From Sulfitobacter sp. S223 (lineage in GTDB: Bacteria; Pseudomonadota; Alphaproteobacteria; Rhodobacterales; Rhodobacteraceae), in assembly GCF_025143825.1 (NCBI RefSeq), contig NZ_CP083560.1:3740236-3804235 (forward strand): a stretch of 64,000 nucleotides of DNA. The letters run 5' to 3'. Positions 9,395-18,121 of this stretch are shown here, in pieces; positions within the stretch are counted from its first letter, which is position 1; every line of letters begins with the position of its first letter. The position numbers and the translations under genes are program-made. The notes beneath the pieces are model-generated. The model worked only from the letters and a program-made list of their open reading frames with translations. It was not told the origin of the DNA and searched no databases.

Positions 9395-10114
9395 TTATTT
9401 GGAATCGGTGAGGGTTTTGACGGCAGCGCGAATACGCTCGTCCTCAGTCTGTAAAAAACTTTGACCCATCTCGTATGCTCGTTGCACTTCGATCATGCGC
9501 GAAAGTTCAAGCAGGGGATTCACATTTGACCCCTCAACAAAACCCTGCAAAACGCGCGCCTCTTCAGTTGGTTCATCACCGGCATCGGCGCGAAACATGA
9601 CGCCGTCTTCACGGACCATGTTAAGGGGATCTAACGGGCGCACGACCGCCATCTGACCCAGAGGCGCACCATTAATGCTAAGCGTACCATCCGAAGAAAC
9701 AGCAAGCGTGCCTGCACCGGCGGGCACAAACAACGGTGCGCGCCCTGCGTCCAGTACCGGAAATCCGTCTGGTGTAACCAACTGCCCTTCAGCGCTGGGC
9801 GAAAACGCCCCTGCCCGGGTGAGCCTGTCGCCCATCGGTGTCTGAACCACAAAATAGCCATCCCCCTCGATAGCGAAATCGAATGTGCCATTTGTTTGCG
9901 TAAGGCCGCCCTGCTCAAATGATGTTTTGCCGATGTTGCCTTGCCCCATGGACAAGGAGTTCGCGCGATCAACCGGCTTGACATACTCGGAGAAAATCAT
10001 GCCCTCGGCGCGATATCCGGTAGTTGCGGCATTGGCGATATTGTTGGCCACGACCTGCATTTCACGTTGCAGACCGGATTGGCGGCTTAGGGTGATATAA
10101 CCGGTGCTTTCCAT
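9395..10114 (-). CDS. flgF: Flagellar proximal rod protein FlgF
   Basis: A 239-residue axial protein. It has the N-terminal rod motif VVANNIANAATTGYRAEG and the C-terminal motif SNVNPLLELSRMIEVQRAYEMGQSFLQTEDERI. The central part is shorter than in FlgG. It builds the proximal rod with FlgB, FlgC and FliE, all encoded just upstream on the same strand. The gene starts 2 bp after the fliQ stop, so translation is probably coupled. Confidence 0.94.
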   Translation of the reverse strand: MESTGYITLSRQSGLQREMQVVANNIANAATTGYRAEGMIFSEYVKPVDRANSLSMGQGNIGKTSFEQGGLTQTNGTFDFAIEGDGYFVVQTPMGDRLTRAGAFSPSAEGQLVTPDGFPVLDAGRAPLFVPAGAGTLAVSSDGTLSINGAPLGQMAVVRPLDPLNMVREDGVMFRADAGDEPTEEARVLQGFVEGSNVNPLLELSRMIEVQRAYEMGQSFLQTEDERIRAAVKTLTDSK

Positions 10115-10116
10115 CT

Positions 10117-10386
10117 TTATCCTCCGATGATGAGCGGGATGATCTGGTTGTGGAAGAAGGCGACAAGCGTGTTGGTCATGAAGTGCATGGACATCCAGAA
10201 CACGACGGCAATCGCCGCTAGCTTAGGCACAAACGTCAGTGTCATTTCCTGAACCGATGTCAGTGCTTGAACCAAACCAATCGAAACGCCTGTCACCAAA
10301 GCAGCAACAAGGATTGGCAATGATATGATGAATGCAACCCAAAGCCCTTGCCGCATGGTGTCAAAGAACACCAATTCGTCCAGCAT
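10117..10386 (-). CDS. fliQ: Flagellar export protein FliQ
   Basis: An 89-residue inner-membrane protein with two hydrophobic helices (about residues 14-40 and 50-75), as in the FliQ/SpaQ family of type III export gates. The segment GVSIGLVQALTSVQEMTLTFVPKLAA is characteristic. Its start overlaps the fliE stop by one base. It assembles with FliP and FliR into the export channel; fliR is at 4613-5386. Confidence 0.95.
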   Translation of the reverse strand: MLDELVFFDTMRQGLWVAFIISLPILVAALVTGVSIGLVQALTSVQEMTLTFVPKLAAIAVVFWMSMHFMTNTLVAFFHNQIIPLIIGG

Positions 10387-10676
10387 CAGACGGGCATCCG
10401 CAAAATTTCTTGATACGCCTCGACAACTTTGTTGCGAACGTTGACGGCAGTCTCTACAGCCAGTTCCGTCTGCGCCAGCGCCTGAACAAGCGCATGAGGA
10501 TCAGCGTTACCCATCATCGTTTCTTGCGCTGTCTGTTCGGACTTTGCCAATGTTGCAGCGAAGTCGCCGGCGATGCCTTTTAGCGTAGCACCTGCACCTC
10601 CTTCCCCGTCTATGGGGGATGTCGCCGGCTTGGCCGAGGTATAGTTTTGAACCGCTGAGAGAGACTTCAATTCCAT
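10386..10676 (-). CDS. fliE: Flagellar hook-basal body complex protein FliE
   Basis: A 96-residue protein that links the MS-ring to the rod. The conserved C-terminal half is visible (ADPHALVQALAQTELAVETAVNVRNKVVEAYQEILRMPV), ending with the typical EAYQEIxRMPV. The N-terminus is variable and Ala/Gly/Thr-rich. It lies between flgC and fliQ, the usual flgB-flgC-fliE-fliQ order of alphaproteobacteria. The start codon is preceded by an AGGAG-type ribosome site. Confidence 0.95.
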   Translation of the reverse strand: MELKSLSAVQNYTSAKPATSPIDGEGGAGATLKGIAGDFAATLAKSEQTAQETMMGNADPHALVQALAQTELAVETAVNVRNKVVEAYQEILRMPV

Positions 10677-10720
10677 TCTGGAACTCCTTTTATTGTGTGA
10701 CCAAAGGGTCGGGAGGCGCC

Positions 10721-11113
10721 TTAGCGGCGCAACAGCTGCATCAGGCTGCTCGACATATTGCGGGCCTGATCAAACATTTTGAGATTTGCTTCATAACTGC
10801 GCTGCGCTTCACGTGCGTCAGCCAGTTCAATCAAAAGGTTCACATTGGACCCTTCGTATTCACCCGCTTCATCTGCCAGAGGGTGAGAAGGATCATAGAT
10901 TGTTGAAAGATCGCTTTGGTCCAGCCGGACGCGCCCAACTTGCACCGGGGAAATTTGCTCTCCCTGCCCCAAAGCTGTTTGAAAAGAAATGAGCTTGCGG
11001 CGATAGCCGGGCGTGTCGGCGTTTGAAATGTTCTCTGACAGATGACGCAAGCGCTGCGCTTGCGCCTGCATACCACTGGCAGAAACGGATTTAGCTGAAG
11101 AAAAATCAGTCAT
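10721..11113 (-). CDS. flgC: Flagellar proximal rod protein FlgC
   Basis: A 130-residue rod protein. The N-terminal motif HLSENISNADTPGYRRKLISF and the C-terminal EGSNVNLLIELADAREAQRSYEANLKMFDQARNM are those of FlgC. The length fits the family. It starts 11 bp after flgB and is followed by fliE after a 44-bp gap that contains the fliE ribosome-binding site. Confidence 0.96.
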   Translation of the reverse strand: MTDFSSAKSVSASGMQAQAQRLRHLSENISNADTPGYRRKLISFQTALGQGEQISPVQVGRVRLDQSDLSTIYDPSHPLADEAGEYEGSNVNLLIELADAREAQRSYEANLKMFDQARNMSSSLMQLLRR

Positions 11114-11124
11114 TGGGGTGTCTC

Positions 11125-11508
11125 CTATCTGGTGCTCACAGCTGTTCGCAACACATCGAGCGCGGACTTATATATTGCGAGTGCGCGGTCATGATCGCTT
11201 TTGGCGTCGGCAGCTTTCAGCATTTCAGCTTCAAGCGAGATTGTGTTTTCGTTGGGATTTTCACTGCCGCGCATCTCAACCGATGCCATCTCATGCACGG
11301 TTGTACTCCCGTGAAGGTGGCCTGAACGGGTGGCACGCTGGGTACCGGCCATTTCAGCAGGTTGCATTGTAGAGAACGGCGGCATTTCCCGCCCGACGTA
11401 CCCCGGCGTATCTGCATTCGCCACGTTCTGAGAGATCAGCGCCTGCGTTTGCCCAGCATAACGCGCCATGGCTGCGGAGGTCTGAAAGATGGTTAAATTT
11501 TCGAACAT
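11125..11508 (-). CDS. flgB: Flagellar proximal rod protein FlgB
   Basis: A 127-residue rod protein. The N-terminal rod motif reads ISQNVANADTPGYVGREMPPF. The C-terminal segment SLEAEMLKAADAKSDHDRALAIYKSALDVLRTAVSTR matches the FlgB ending. It is the first gene of the long minus-strand basal-body operon. The 80-bp region 11509-11588 separates it from the divergent fliI and should hold both promoters; I could not recognise a specific sigma motif there. Confidence 0.95.
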   Translation of the reverse strand: MFENLTIFQTSAAMARYAGQTQALISQNVANADTPGYVGREMPPFSTMQPAEMAGTQRATRSGHLHGSTTVHEMASVEMRGSENPNENTISLEAEMLKAADAKSDHDRALAIYKSALDVLRTAVSTR

Positions 11509-11588
11509 CGGGATTCTCCCTGCTGCGGTTTCATGAAGGCTTAATGGTGATTCCTTTAGAAACAGTGAGCAGCAGACAAAGGAACACC

Positions 11589-12926
11589 ATGACAGATGCT
11601 TCGCTTATTGACGGTCTTGTCGCGCATATAGCCGATTTGCGTGCTGTGCGGCCTGTTGGAAGAATAACTAGCGCCAACGGTTCATCGCTTCATATTACGG
11701 GGCTTACGCAAGACGCCTCTATCGGGGACGGCCTGCAAGTTTACCGCAAGCGGGGTGCACCATTGCGTGGTGAGGTCGTGCAAATAATCGGTGATACGCT
11801 TGTCATGCTTGCTGAAGAACCCCCGGAGGGCGTCAGCTTAAATGACAGGGTAACCTTGCTTTCGCCGGGTATAATCGCGCCTTCCAATGAATGGCTGGGC
11901 CGGATTGTTGATCCTGCCGGCGCACCGCTAGACGGCAAACCGCTTTTGCGCGGGCCTTATGCGCGAAGACTGCTTTCTCCGCCGCCTGACGCGGCTGATA
12001 GACGCCCGTTTGGTGAACGGCTCAGTACAGGTCTGGCAGTGACAAATACGATGCTCCCCATCGTTAAGGGGCAACGCATGGGCTTGTTCGCTGGGTCCGG
12101 CGTTGGCAAATCTACATTGCTTGGTCAGTTTGCCCGCCACATGACTGCCGATGTTGTTGTTATCGCTATGATTGGCGAGCGTGGGCGCGAACTGCGTCAC
12201 TTCGTAGATGAAGTGTTGGGTGCCAAGGGGTTGGAACGTGCGGTGGTGGTGGCTGCGACTTCGGACCAATCTCCGTTGTTGCGACGACGCTGCGCTTGGA
12301 CAGCCATGGCCGTCGCCGAACATTTCCGTGACGAAGGGCTTTCAGTTCTCTTTCTTGCGGATTCAATTACGAGATTCGCCGAGGCGCACCGCGAAGTCGC
12401 CGTTGCGGCCGGAGAAGCCCCCGTCTTGCGAGGCTATCCTCCGTCTACAACACACCTGATTACCTCCCTATGTGAACGTGCTGGTCCTGGATCTGCAACG
12501 CAGGGAGACATCACAGCTCTGTTTAGCGTTTTGGTGGCTGGGTCCGATATGGACGAGCCTATTGCCGATATCCTACGCGGCGTTCTGGATGGGCATATGG
12601 TACTGGATCGCGCCATAGCCGAGCGCGGTCGCTTCCCCGCCGTTGATGTTCTGCGATCAGTTTCACGTAGCCTTCCTGCTGCAGCCGACACACGGGAAAA
12701 CAAGCTGTTGGGCCTGACACGGAAAATGCTGAGTCTCTATGATACCAACGCAATGATGATCCGGGCTGGCCTGTATACTCACGGAAGTGACCCCGAGATT
12801 GACAAGGCGATCATCCTGTTTCCAGAAATTGAAGCGTTTTTGGCCAAACTGGAGCCGGACGATGCACAGCGCAGCTTTAGCCAACTCGAGCTTATCTTGC
12901 GGCGCGCAGGGCTAAGCGCGACCTAA
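11589..12926 (+). CDS. fliI: Flagellum-specific ATPase FliI
   Basis: A 445-residue F1-beta-like ATPase that energises delivery of export substrates. Walker A is AGSGVGKS at residues 168-175 and Walker B-type residues sit in LSVLFLADSITRFAEAHREVA. The conserved GYPPST segment follows. The frame is open upstream to 11544, but the ATG at 11589 is preceded by AAAGGA at good spacing and gives a normal N-terminus, so it is chosen. The stop TAA shares bases with the stop of the converging DUF1217 gene. The adaptor FliH is not in the window. Confidence 0.96.
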   Translation: MTDASLIDGLVAHIADLRAVRPVGRITSANGSSLHITGLTQDASIGDGLQVYRKRGAPLRGEVVQIIGDTLVMLAEEPPEGVSLNDRVTLLSPGIIAPSNEWLGRIVDPAGAPLDGKPLLRGPYARRLLSPPPDAADRRPFGERLSTGLAVTNTMLPIVKGQRMGLFAGSGVGKSTLLGQFARHMTADVVVIAMIGERGRELRHFVDEVLGAKGLERAVVVAATSDQSPLLRRRCAWTAMAVAEHFRDEGLSVLFLADSITRFAEAHREVAVAAGEAPVLRGYPPSTTHLITSLCERAGPGSATQGDITALFSVLVAGSDMDEPIADILRGVLDGHMVLDRAIAERGRFPAVDVLRSVSRSLPAAADTRENKLLGLTRKMLSLYDTNAMMIRAGLYTHGSDPEIDKAIILFPEIEAFLAKLEPDDAQRSFSQLELILRRAGLSAT

Positions 12927-13714
12927 ACGCCCGTCAAAAGCGTCAACGCGATCGCATTAGATGAGTAGCTGGAGTTAAATTGAGAGATTTGATCTCTCAC
13001 GATATATTTTGTGATTAGATCCTGAACCTTGGCTTGATCGGCGAAAATGCTCAAATCATCTGAGCCAAACTCCTTCTTAGCCCGGTCTTTAAAAACCCCC
13101 AATTGCTGTTCCAAGTCGATCTGTCCAAATGCAGTCGGTAGGTTCAGCGCCTTTTCGAAAAGATTGCGCAAAGGAGGCTCGCCCATCAGCGTGTACCATT
13201 TGGCATCATTAGACATGTCTTCTGCAGCCAGACTGCCCATTTCACGTTCTGCATAAAGGGCAAATCGCATAGCTTCGTTCTGCTCACCCGCTACTATTTC
13301 AAATTCAATCGTGCGAAAACGATCTATGATAGCTTCTGCAAAAACAGGTTGATCTACCTTCAGATACTCACCGGGCCCAAAGCCGAACGCCTGCGACATT
13401 TCCTTATACCGAGGGTCAGAAAAACGATTTGCTAGAGCGTCATCGTTCACACTGCCCTCTTCAAGAATTTTTCGAATAAAGAACTTGTTATTGATATCGT
13501 CTTGAAGGCCGAAAGCCCCCAGCGCAACAGTCAAAAGCCGCCTGTCAGCCACCAGTTGGTCTGCTGTTTCGACCTGCTCTATATTCTCACGAAAATAGTC
13601 TGCGTCGCGCTGAAGTTGTGTGCTTTCAGAGAAGGCTTTAAACTGGCTATCATAGGTCTGTTGCAGAAAGCGCCAGCCGCCAAGTCCGCTAACAGGGATG
13701 ACGGGCTGAAACAT
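12923..13714 (-). CDS. DUF1217 family flagellar-locus protein
   Basis: A 263-residue soluble protein without signal peptide or membrane segment. The pattern ADYFRENIEQVETADQLVADRRLLTVALGAFGLQDDINNKFFIRKILEEG is that of DUF1217 proteins found in flagellar loci of Rhodobacterales and Rhizobiales. Function is unknown; an export substrate or assembly factor is possible from context. It overlaps flbT by one base at its start and runs tail-to-tail into fliI at its end, with both stop codons in the four bases CTAA. Confidence 0.85.
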   Translation of the reverse strand: MFQPVIPVSGLGGWRFLQQTYDSQFKAFSESTQLQRDADYFRENIEQVETADQLVADRRLLTVALGAFGLQDDINNKFFIRKILEEGSVNDDALANRFSDPRYKEMSQAFGFGPGEYLKVDQPVFAEAIIDRFRTIEFEIVAGEQNEAMRFALYAEREMGSLAAEDMSNDAKWYTLMGEPPLRNLFEKALNLPTAFGQIDLEQQLGVFKDRAKKEFGSDDLSIFADQAKVQDLITKYIVRDQISQFNSSYSSNAIALTLLTGV

Positions 13715-14118
13715 CAGCTCGGCCGCACGGCCAGCAGCCGCTCCTCACGAGGCAATAACGCACGTAAAGCCTTTAATGTACGGTAGTGCTGCTTTTCAAT
13801 AATCGCTTGGCTGGCCTCCCCAAGCACTTGGCGACTATCTGGGTCAGTAAACACCTGACTTAGCTCTTCGATCTGCCGCAGCAGAGGAATGTGCGCGCTA
13901 TCCCCGTCTTTATCACCGGATAAAACCAACTGCACAGCGAATAACGCGCGCCTAACTGGTGTCTTCACATCTTCGGGATGAATTGCATCCCGAAGGCGCA
14001 ATATCTTAGCGTCCGGCGTCATGATAGCGAGCCGACTACGGCGGTCACCGTTTTCAATGACCGCACCGTTTATGAGTACACGCTCTTTTGGACCAAGCTT
14101 CAGAACAAGACCGCTCAT
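13714..14118 (-). CDS. flbT: Flagellin synthesis regulator FlbT
   Basis: A 134-residue protein. It begins MSGLVLKLGPKERVLINGAVIENGDRRSRLAI, the typical FlbT start. In Caulobacter, FlbT binds flagellin mRNA and lowers its stability; the same role is inferred here. The ATG at 14118 is preferred over a TTG four codons upstream because family members begin at this Met. It lies between flaF and the DUF1217 gene in the flagellin operon, matching the usual fliC-flaF-flbT arrangement. Confidence 0.94.
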   Translation of the reverse strand: MSGLVLKLGPKERVLINGAVIENGDRRSRLAIMTPDAKILRLRDAIHPEDVKTPVRRALFAVQLVLSGDKDGDSAHIPLLRQIEELSQVFTDPDSRQVLGEASQAIIEKQHYRTLKALRALLPREERLLAVRPS

Positions 14119-14131
14119 TTTGGATTCCAAT

Positions 14132-14485
14132 CTATTTCAAGCCGCGCAAAATCGCGGTGTTTACTTCAACTAGCGGGGTAGCTGCAGCTTCCCGGCTGAT
14201 CACCTTACGGGTGTGCTGTTCTGTAAACTCTGACAGATAAATCAGGCGTGCGCGCAGCTCATCAGGCAGCAAGTTATCGGGATGAGCGACATCCATCGCA
14301 AATTTACGCCAAAGCGTACGGTTTTCATGCAAGGCATGTATCAGCTTATTGAAATCTTTAGCCTTCATCGCCGAAGTTAACCGCGATGTGATACGTGCTA
14401 TGACGTCATATTCGACTTTTCGCGCTGACTTCAGCGGGGCCGTTATTGGCGAATAACCGCGCTGGGCAAGTTGTATTGTATCCAT
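14132..14485 (-). CDS. flaF: Flagellin biosynthesis regulator FlaF
   Basis: A 117-residue protein with the FlaF pattern: QRGYSPITAPLKSARKVEYDVIARITSRL near the start, then LIHALHENRTLWRKFAMDVAHPDNLLPDELRARLIYLSEFT. FlaF is needed for flagellin production or secretion in alphaproteobacteria and acts opposite to FlbT. It lies downstream of the flagellin gene across a 72-bp gap containing a strong stem-loop, and upstream of flbT. Confidence 0.94.
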   Translation of the reverse strand: MDTIQLAQRGYSPITAPLKSARKVEYDVIARITSRLTSAMKAKDFNKLIHALHENRTLWRKFAMDVAHPDNLLPDELRARLIYLSEFTEQHTRKVISREAAATPLVEVNTAILRGLK

Positions 14486-14512
14486 GGGTGTCCCTACTCA
14501 TCAAAACAGTAC

Positions 14513-14538
14513 TGGTGGCGCACTGTCGCGCGCCACCA
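14513..14538 (-). terminator. Stem-loop between flagellin and flaF
   Basis: A perfect 9-bp stem TGGTGGCGC (14513-14521) / GCGCCACCA (14530-14538) with an 8-base loop. On the plus strand it is followed by TTTTTT; on the coding (minus) strand the tail is a weaker TGTTTTG. It may partly end or stabilise flagellin mRNA so that flaF and flbT are made in smaller amounts. Confidence 0.6.
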
Positions 14539-14557
14539 CCTTTTTTGAACCCAATCC

Positions 14558-15406
14558 TTAACGGAAGAGAGACAGGATGCTCTGTGGTGCCTGGTTGGCA
14601 ATCGACAGCGCCTGAACACCCAGCTGCTGCTGTGTCTGCAACGCCTGAAGTTTGGCGGATGCTGCTTCCATGTCCGCATCGACAAGCGCACCGATACCGG
14701 ATGTCAGAGAATCCGACAGCTTCGAGACAAAGTTTGACTGATCATCAAGACGTTTGGCGGACGTGCCCAAAGATGCAGCACCTGAAATCGCAGCTGTCAG
14801 CATTGTGGTCAGTTCGTCATAGGTATCTGACGCATCAGCGGTCGTTGCAGTGCCTGTCAGCGTAATGCCGGTGACCGTCGCCTCAAGGTTAGCTGAAGGC
14901 ACAGCGATCGTGGTTGCTGTAGCAGCGGCAGCCCCGACCCGGTTGATGGAGCCCACGACAGTCATGGATGTCGTACCGGCGCCTGCACCGTCAACGTCCG
15001 TATTCAACAGGTTCACACCGTTAAACTGAGACCCCGCAACGATCGAATCAAGCTGCTCTTTCTTTGCTGTCATCTCCGTGTTTATCTGGGCAAAGTTCGC
15101 GCCCTCGGATTGCGCAGAAACCGCCAGTGCCTGCATCTCTTTGATCGTTTCAACGATCAATTCGGCACCAGCGCTGGCCACAGCAATCGCTGACTGGCCT
15201 GTCGCAAGGCTGTCTTTGACAGCGTCCAGACCAGACACATCAGATTCCATCACTTTGGAAATCGACCAGACAGATGCGTTGTCTTTGGCACTGTTGACAT
15301 CCTTACCTGTCGAAATTGCGCTTTGCGTATCCGCCAAGTTAGAATTGATGCTTTTCAGAGTTTGCAGCGCAACCATTGCACTGTTGTTTGTGATAATGCT
15401 CGACAT
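14558..15406 (-). CDS. fliC: Flagellin
   Basis: A 282-residue filament protein. The conserved N-terminal domain (residues ~1-140: MSSIITNNSAMVALQTL, ISTGKDVNSAKDNAS) and C-terminal domain (~205-282, ending NQAPQSILSLFR) form the coiled-coil core. The short Ala/Thr-rich middle (~145-205) is the exposed variable part. It is short compared with enterobacterial flagellin, as usual in Rhodobacterales. An AAGGAA ribosome site precedes the ATG. The 248-bp region upstream (15407-15654) should hold its promoter; I see no clear sigma-28 box there. Regulators flaF and flbT follow on the same strand. Confidence 0.96.
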   Translation of the reverse strand: MSSIITNNSAMVALQTLKSINSNLADTQSAISTGKDVNSAKDNASVWSISKVMESDVSGLDAVKDSLATGQSAIAVASAGAELIVETIKEMQALAVSAQSEGANFAQINTEMTAKKEQLDSIVAGSQFNGVNLLNTDVDGAGAGTTSMTVVGSINRVGAAAATATTIAVPSANLEATVTGITLTGTATTADASDTYDELTTMLTAAISGAASLGTSAKRLDDQSNFVSKLSDSLTSGIGALVDADMEAASAKLQALQTQQQLGVQALSIANQAPQSILSLFR

Positions 15407-15654
15407 TGAAGCATGTTCCTTTTCGTGTCGGCGCTTTACGCCGGTTTAAGCCCGAACAAACGTCGGACAGGAATGCCATTCTGACCTTTACATCGGCCCC
15501 TCAGGGGCAATGTGCCATCCGGGATCGGACGCATGGCCAACATGCTCGTTGCTCCTTACAAAAGTCTTAAGTGGCCCGTTTGCTCTGTTGCGCATTTTAT
15601 TCAACTGGCACCAAACGCAGTAAAACTGGAGACTTACTCCCATAATACGGACTG

Positions 15655-16008
15655 TTACGCTCTTTTCTCTACTTTAGGTGCCGTCGGTGTCGGAACACTG
15701 TTTTTGCGCCCAAGCGCATCATAAGTTTCCAAACTACTGCGCACTTCTCGCAATGCGGCAAGGCGGTTCGCAACTGTCTGTATCCCTTCGAGAGCACCAT
15801 CCAGCAGCAATTGGTTGCGATGAAGTTTGCCCTCAAGCGGCTTAATCTTCGCACGATTTGAAGTCTCATCGCTTAACAGCAAATCGACCATTTTCTCCTT
15901 GAGCGGGAGGAGTGTCCCCAACCCCTCCAGATCGCCTTCTAACAGGAGCGCACGCTCCTGCTCTAGCAAGGCATCGAGTTTGGTGAAATCAACAACTTCA
16001 CGTGTCAT
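15655..16008 (-). CDS. FlgN-like flagellar chaperone
   Basis: A 117-residue, largely helical, charged protein. It starts with FTKLDALLEQERALLLEGDLEGL and contains LLPLKEKMVDLLL, the pattern of FlgN family chaperones, which deliver hook-filament junction proteins FlgK and FlgL to the export gate. The C-terminus is Pro/Lys-rich. It overlaps the flgJ-like gene by 11 bp, and the pair is transcribed toward the flagellin promoter region. FlgK and FlgL themselves are not in the window. Confidence 0.78.
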   Translation of the reverse strand: MTREVVDFTKLDALLEQERALLLEGDLEGLGTLLPLKEKMVDLLLSDETSNRAKIKPLEGKLHRNQLLLDGALEGIQTVANRLAALREVRSSLETYDALGRKNSVPTPTAPKVEKRA

Positions 16009-16276
16009 CGGAGCGCTCCTTCAGGATATCAAATAATGATTGTGCCAGCCCGATACCGCCGGTCTGCACGATGTGTTTGGCTTGTTCTTCGATCAGGAAT
16101 GAACTGAACTGGTCCTCGCCAGCGCCCCCGCCGAAGCTTTCGCTCGTTTGTCCAAGGCCAGCCGATTCCAACATTTCTGCCAAGAATGAAGCTTCTAGGT
16201 TTTGCGCGGCTTGCAACAACGCCTTTTCGCGCGGGTGATCTGCAGCAACGGGTAGAGCGCCGGGGTTCAGAATCAT
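15998..16276 (-). CDS. FlgJ-like rod-binding protein (muramidase domain absent)
   Basis: A 92-residue protein corresponding to the N-terminal rod-binding domain of FlgJ. The core is LLQAAQNLEASFLAEMLESAGLGQ ... GGGAGEDQFSSFLIEEQAKHIVQTGGIGLAQSLFDIL. The C-terminal peptidoglycan-hydrolase domain of enterobacterial FlgJ is missing, which is normal in alphaproteobacteria, where a separate transglycosylase opens the wall. The promoter region is shared with the divergent fliK (16277-16396). Confidence 0.88.
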   Translation of the reverse strand: MILNPGALPVAADHPREKALLQAAQNLEASFLAEMLESAGLGQTSESFGGGAGEDQFSSFLIEEQAKHIVQTGGIGLAQSLFDILKERSDDT

Positions 16277-16396
16277 TCGAAATACTCCTCAAATTGCGTG
16301 GACTTTCCCGAACATGAGCGCAAAGCGGTAAACAACTGGTAAGGAAAAAGGCGGATAGTCCCCCTAGATCGAGGCAGACCCCCGAAAGGCGCGCAC

Positions 16397-18112
16397 ATGA
16401 ATATCCCCATTGGAAAAGGTGGCCAAATTGAGCAGCTCAAGGTAGCGCCGCACAGCCACGACATCTCAGTTCCAACATACGATGGTGAGAAAAGAACTGG
16501 CCTCTTGGATTTTGCCAGCTTGCTTGCGGCGCTACCGGACCCCGCGCGTACTGGCGGTGAACCGACGCAGTTTCAGAAGATAACAGTGCCAGATGGTGCT
16601 GGAACGTCGACAGACGCTGACGTTACTGACAGCTCCGCTATGTCAACAGACAGAGAAGCAGTGGACATAGACCTGCCTTTGTCTTTGGCTAAGAAAACCC
16701 CCTCGGACCTGAACGCAGTTTCCAATCGAGGTCCCAGCAGGGTTGCTCAGCATCTTACCCCAGATGCGTTCCATCTGCCGGGCCGCAGCATAAATCCTGA
16801 CGCAGGTACTGCTGCGGAACCGGTGCAGCCCCAGCGTGGTTCGGACACTTCACCCCTGAATGAACAGCAAACGGCTGCACTGAGTGCCGCATCTGATCTT
16901 CCATCTCAATCGCGAAATAAGGCTCCCGGTGTTCAGCATCAGGCTGAAGCTCCGCTAACGGGTGGAATACACCATGCGCGCACCAATGATAAATTAGCCG
17001 GAGAGCCGTTAGAATTGGTCGCAGTCCAGTTGACTGAAGAAAGAAACCATAACGCGCGCAATGAAGGTCGAACGTTGAGCACGGGCCGTGAACTACTCGG
17101 TGGTCCTGCTTCAAGCGAAAACGCGCGCGCGAAGTTGCCGCAAGGCATGGCGGCAGCTGATGCGGCTCTCCAAGAAAATGGTATTTTGCCTATACGTGGC
17201 AACCCGGCTTCATTGCCACAACTTCCATCACAAGCATCGGCACTTTTGCCCGATAAATCGGCTCCGGTAACAACAGGCAAGCCGGCAACACAATCGGGAT
17301 TTTCCGCGCTTTCGGCATCGGACACCCACAACCTCAAGTCTATTGGAAATATTGCCTCTCCTGTTGAACCAGCCGCCGTGTCGACCGCAATGGGTGACAA
17401 ACCAGAGTCCTCTCTATTTCCTGAAACAAGTGTGCGCTTAAATCAGGGGCCAAACCCTAGACATAGTGAAACCAGAGTTGCGGCCCCAGTCATATCGCAA
17501 ATAGCGGCCCCGCCGAGCCCGAAAACCGCAAGAGTTCAGGCACCGATTTCAGACCCCTCCAGCTCTGCCCAACTGATGCTTGAATTAGGGGCGAAGTCTG
17601 ACGCCGCAACTTCGCTGCTTGTCGCAGCCGAGACGCCCGAAATAGTTGATTGTAATTCAAATCGCATCAACTCGGCGCAACAAGGGCCTCTTCCTGTGCA
17701 GCGTACGGAAATGGTATCGCAGATTGCACGGCAATTGACCGAAGTGATGCCATCGGCTGCTAGCCGCCCGGTTGAGATCGCCCTCTCTCCCGAAGAACTT
17801 GGTCGCGTACGTATGGGGATCACGACCGATGAAGGCAAAATCACCATTAGCATTCTGGCCGAACGTCCCGAAACATTGGACTTGATGCGCCGCCATATAG
17901 ATCAGTTAGGTCAGTCATTCCGCAGTTTAGGCTATGAACAGGTGTCATTTCTATTTGGACAGGGGACCGGGAATGGGGATCAGGCAGATGTTGATCCCAA
18001 GGATCAAAATGCCTCAGCCCGAACAGTTCTGGCGCATCCGGACGAGGACCAATCTCCTGTGATCATCAATGTAGCCCCCACCACCGCAAGCGGTGTCGAT
18101 ATCCGTCTGTAA
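16397..18112 (+). CDS. fliK: Flagellar hook-length control protein FliK
   Basis: A 571-residue protein with a long, low-complexity Ser/Pro/Ala/Gln-rich N-terminal and middle part (~1-440) and a conserved C-terminal domain (~450-530). That domain contains RPVEIALSPEELGRVRMGITTDEGKITISILAERPETLDLMRRHIDQL, the typical Flg_hook pattern. FliK measures hook length and makes FlhB switch substrate class. flgD follows 9 bp downstream, so the two are co-transcribed. The first two thirds give no recognisable domain, as usual for FliK. Confidence 0.93.
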   Translation: MNIPIGKGGQIEQLKVAPHSHDISVPTYDGEKRTGLLDFASLLAALPDPARTGGEPTQFQKITVPDGAGTSTDADVTDSSAMSTDREAVDIDLPLSLAKKTPSDLNAVSNRGPSRVAQHLTPDAFHLPGRSINPDAGTAAEPVQPQRGSDTSPLNEQQTAALSAASDLPSQSRNKAPGVQHQAEAPLTGGIHHARTNDKLAGEPLELVAVQLTEERNHNARNEGRTLSTGRELLGGPASSENARAKLPQGMAAADAALQENGILPIRGNPASLPQLPSQASALLPDKSAPVTTGKPATQSGFSALSASDTHNLKSIGNIASPVEPAAVSTAMGDKPESSLFPETSVRLNQGPNPRHSETRVAAPVISQIAAPPSPKTARVQAPISDPSSSAQLMLELGAKSDAATSLLVAAETPEIVDCNSNRINSAQQGPLPVQRTEMVSQIARQLTEVMPSAASRPVEIALSPEELGRVRMGITTDEGKITISILAERPETLDLMRRHIDQLGQSFRSLGYEQVSFLFGQGTGNGDQADVDPKDQNASARTVLAHPDEDQSPVIINVAPTTASGVDIRL

Positions 18113-18121
18113 GGAACCGAT

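Noticed and set aside
8879..9454. 191-codon plus-strand frame
   Set aside because: Lies antisense to the clear flgG gene (and the flgF end); composition is that of a shadow frame, with no family pattern.
16330..16361. Possible sigma-28-like promoter before fliK (TAAA ... GGCGGATA)
   Set aside because: Spacing is about 2 bases too long and the -10 part is imperfect; not enough to call.
16939..17400. 153-codon minus-strand frame
   Set aside because: Antisense to the low-complexity part of fliK; such regions give chance open frames.
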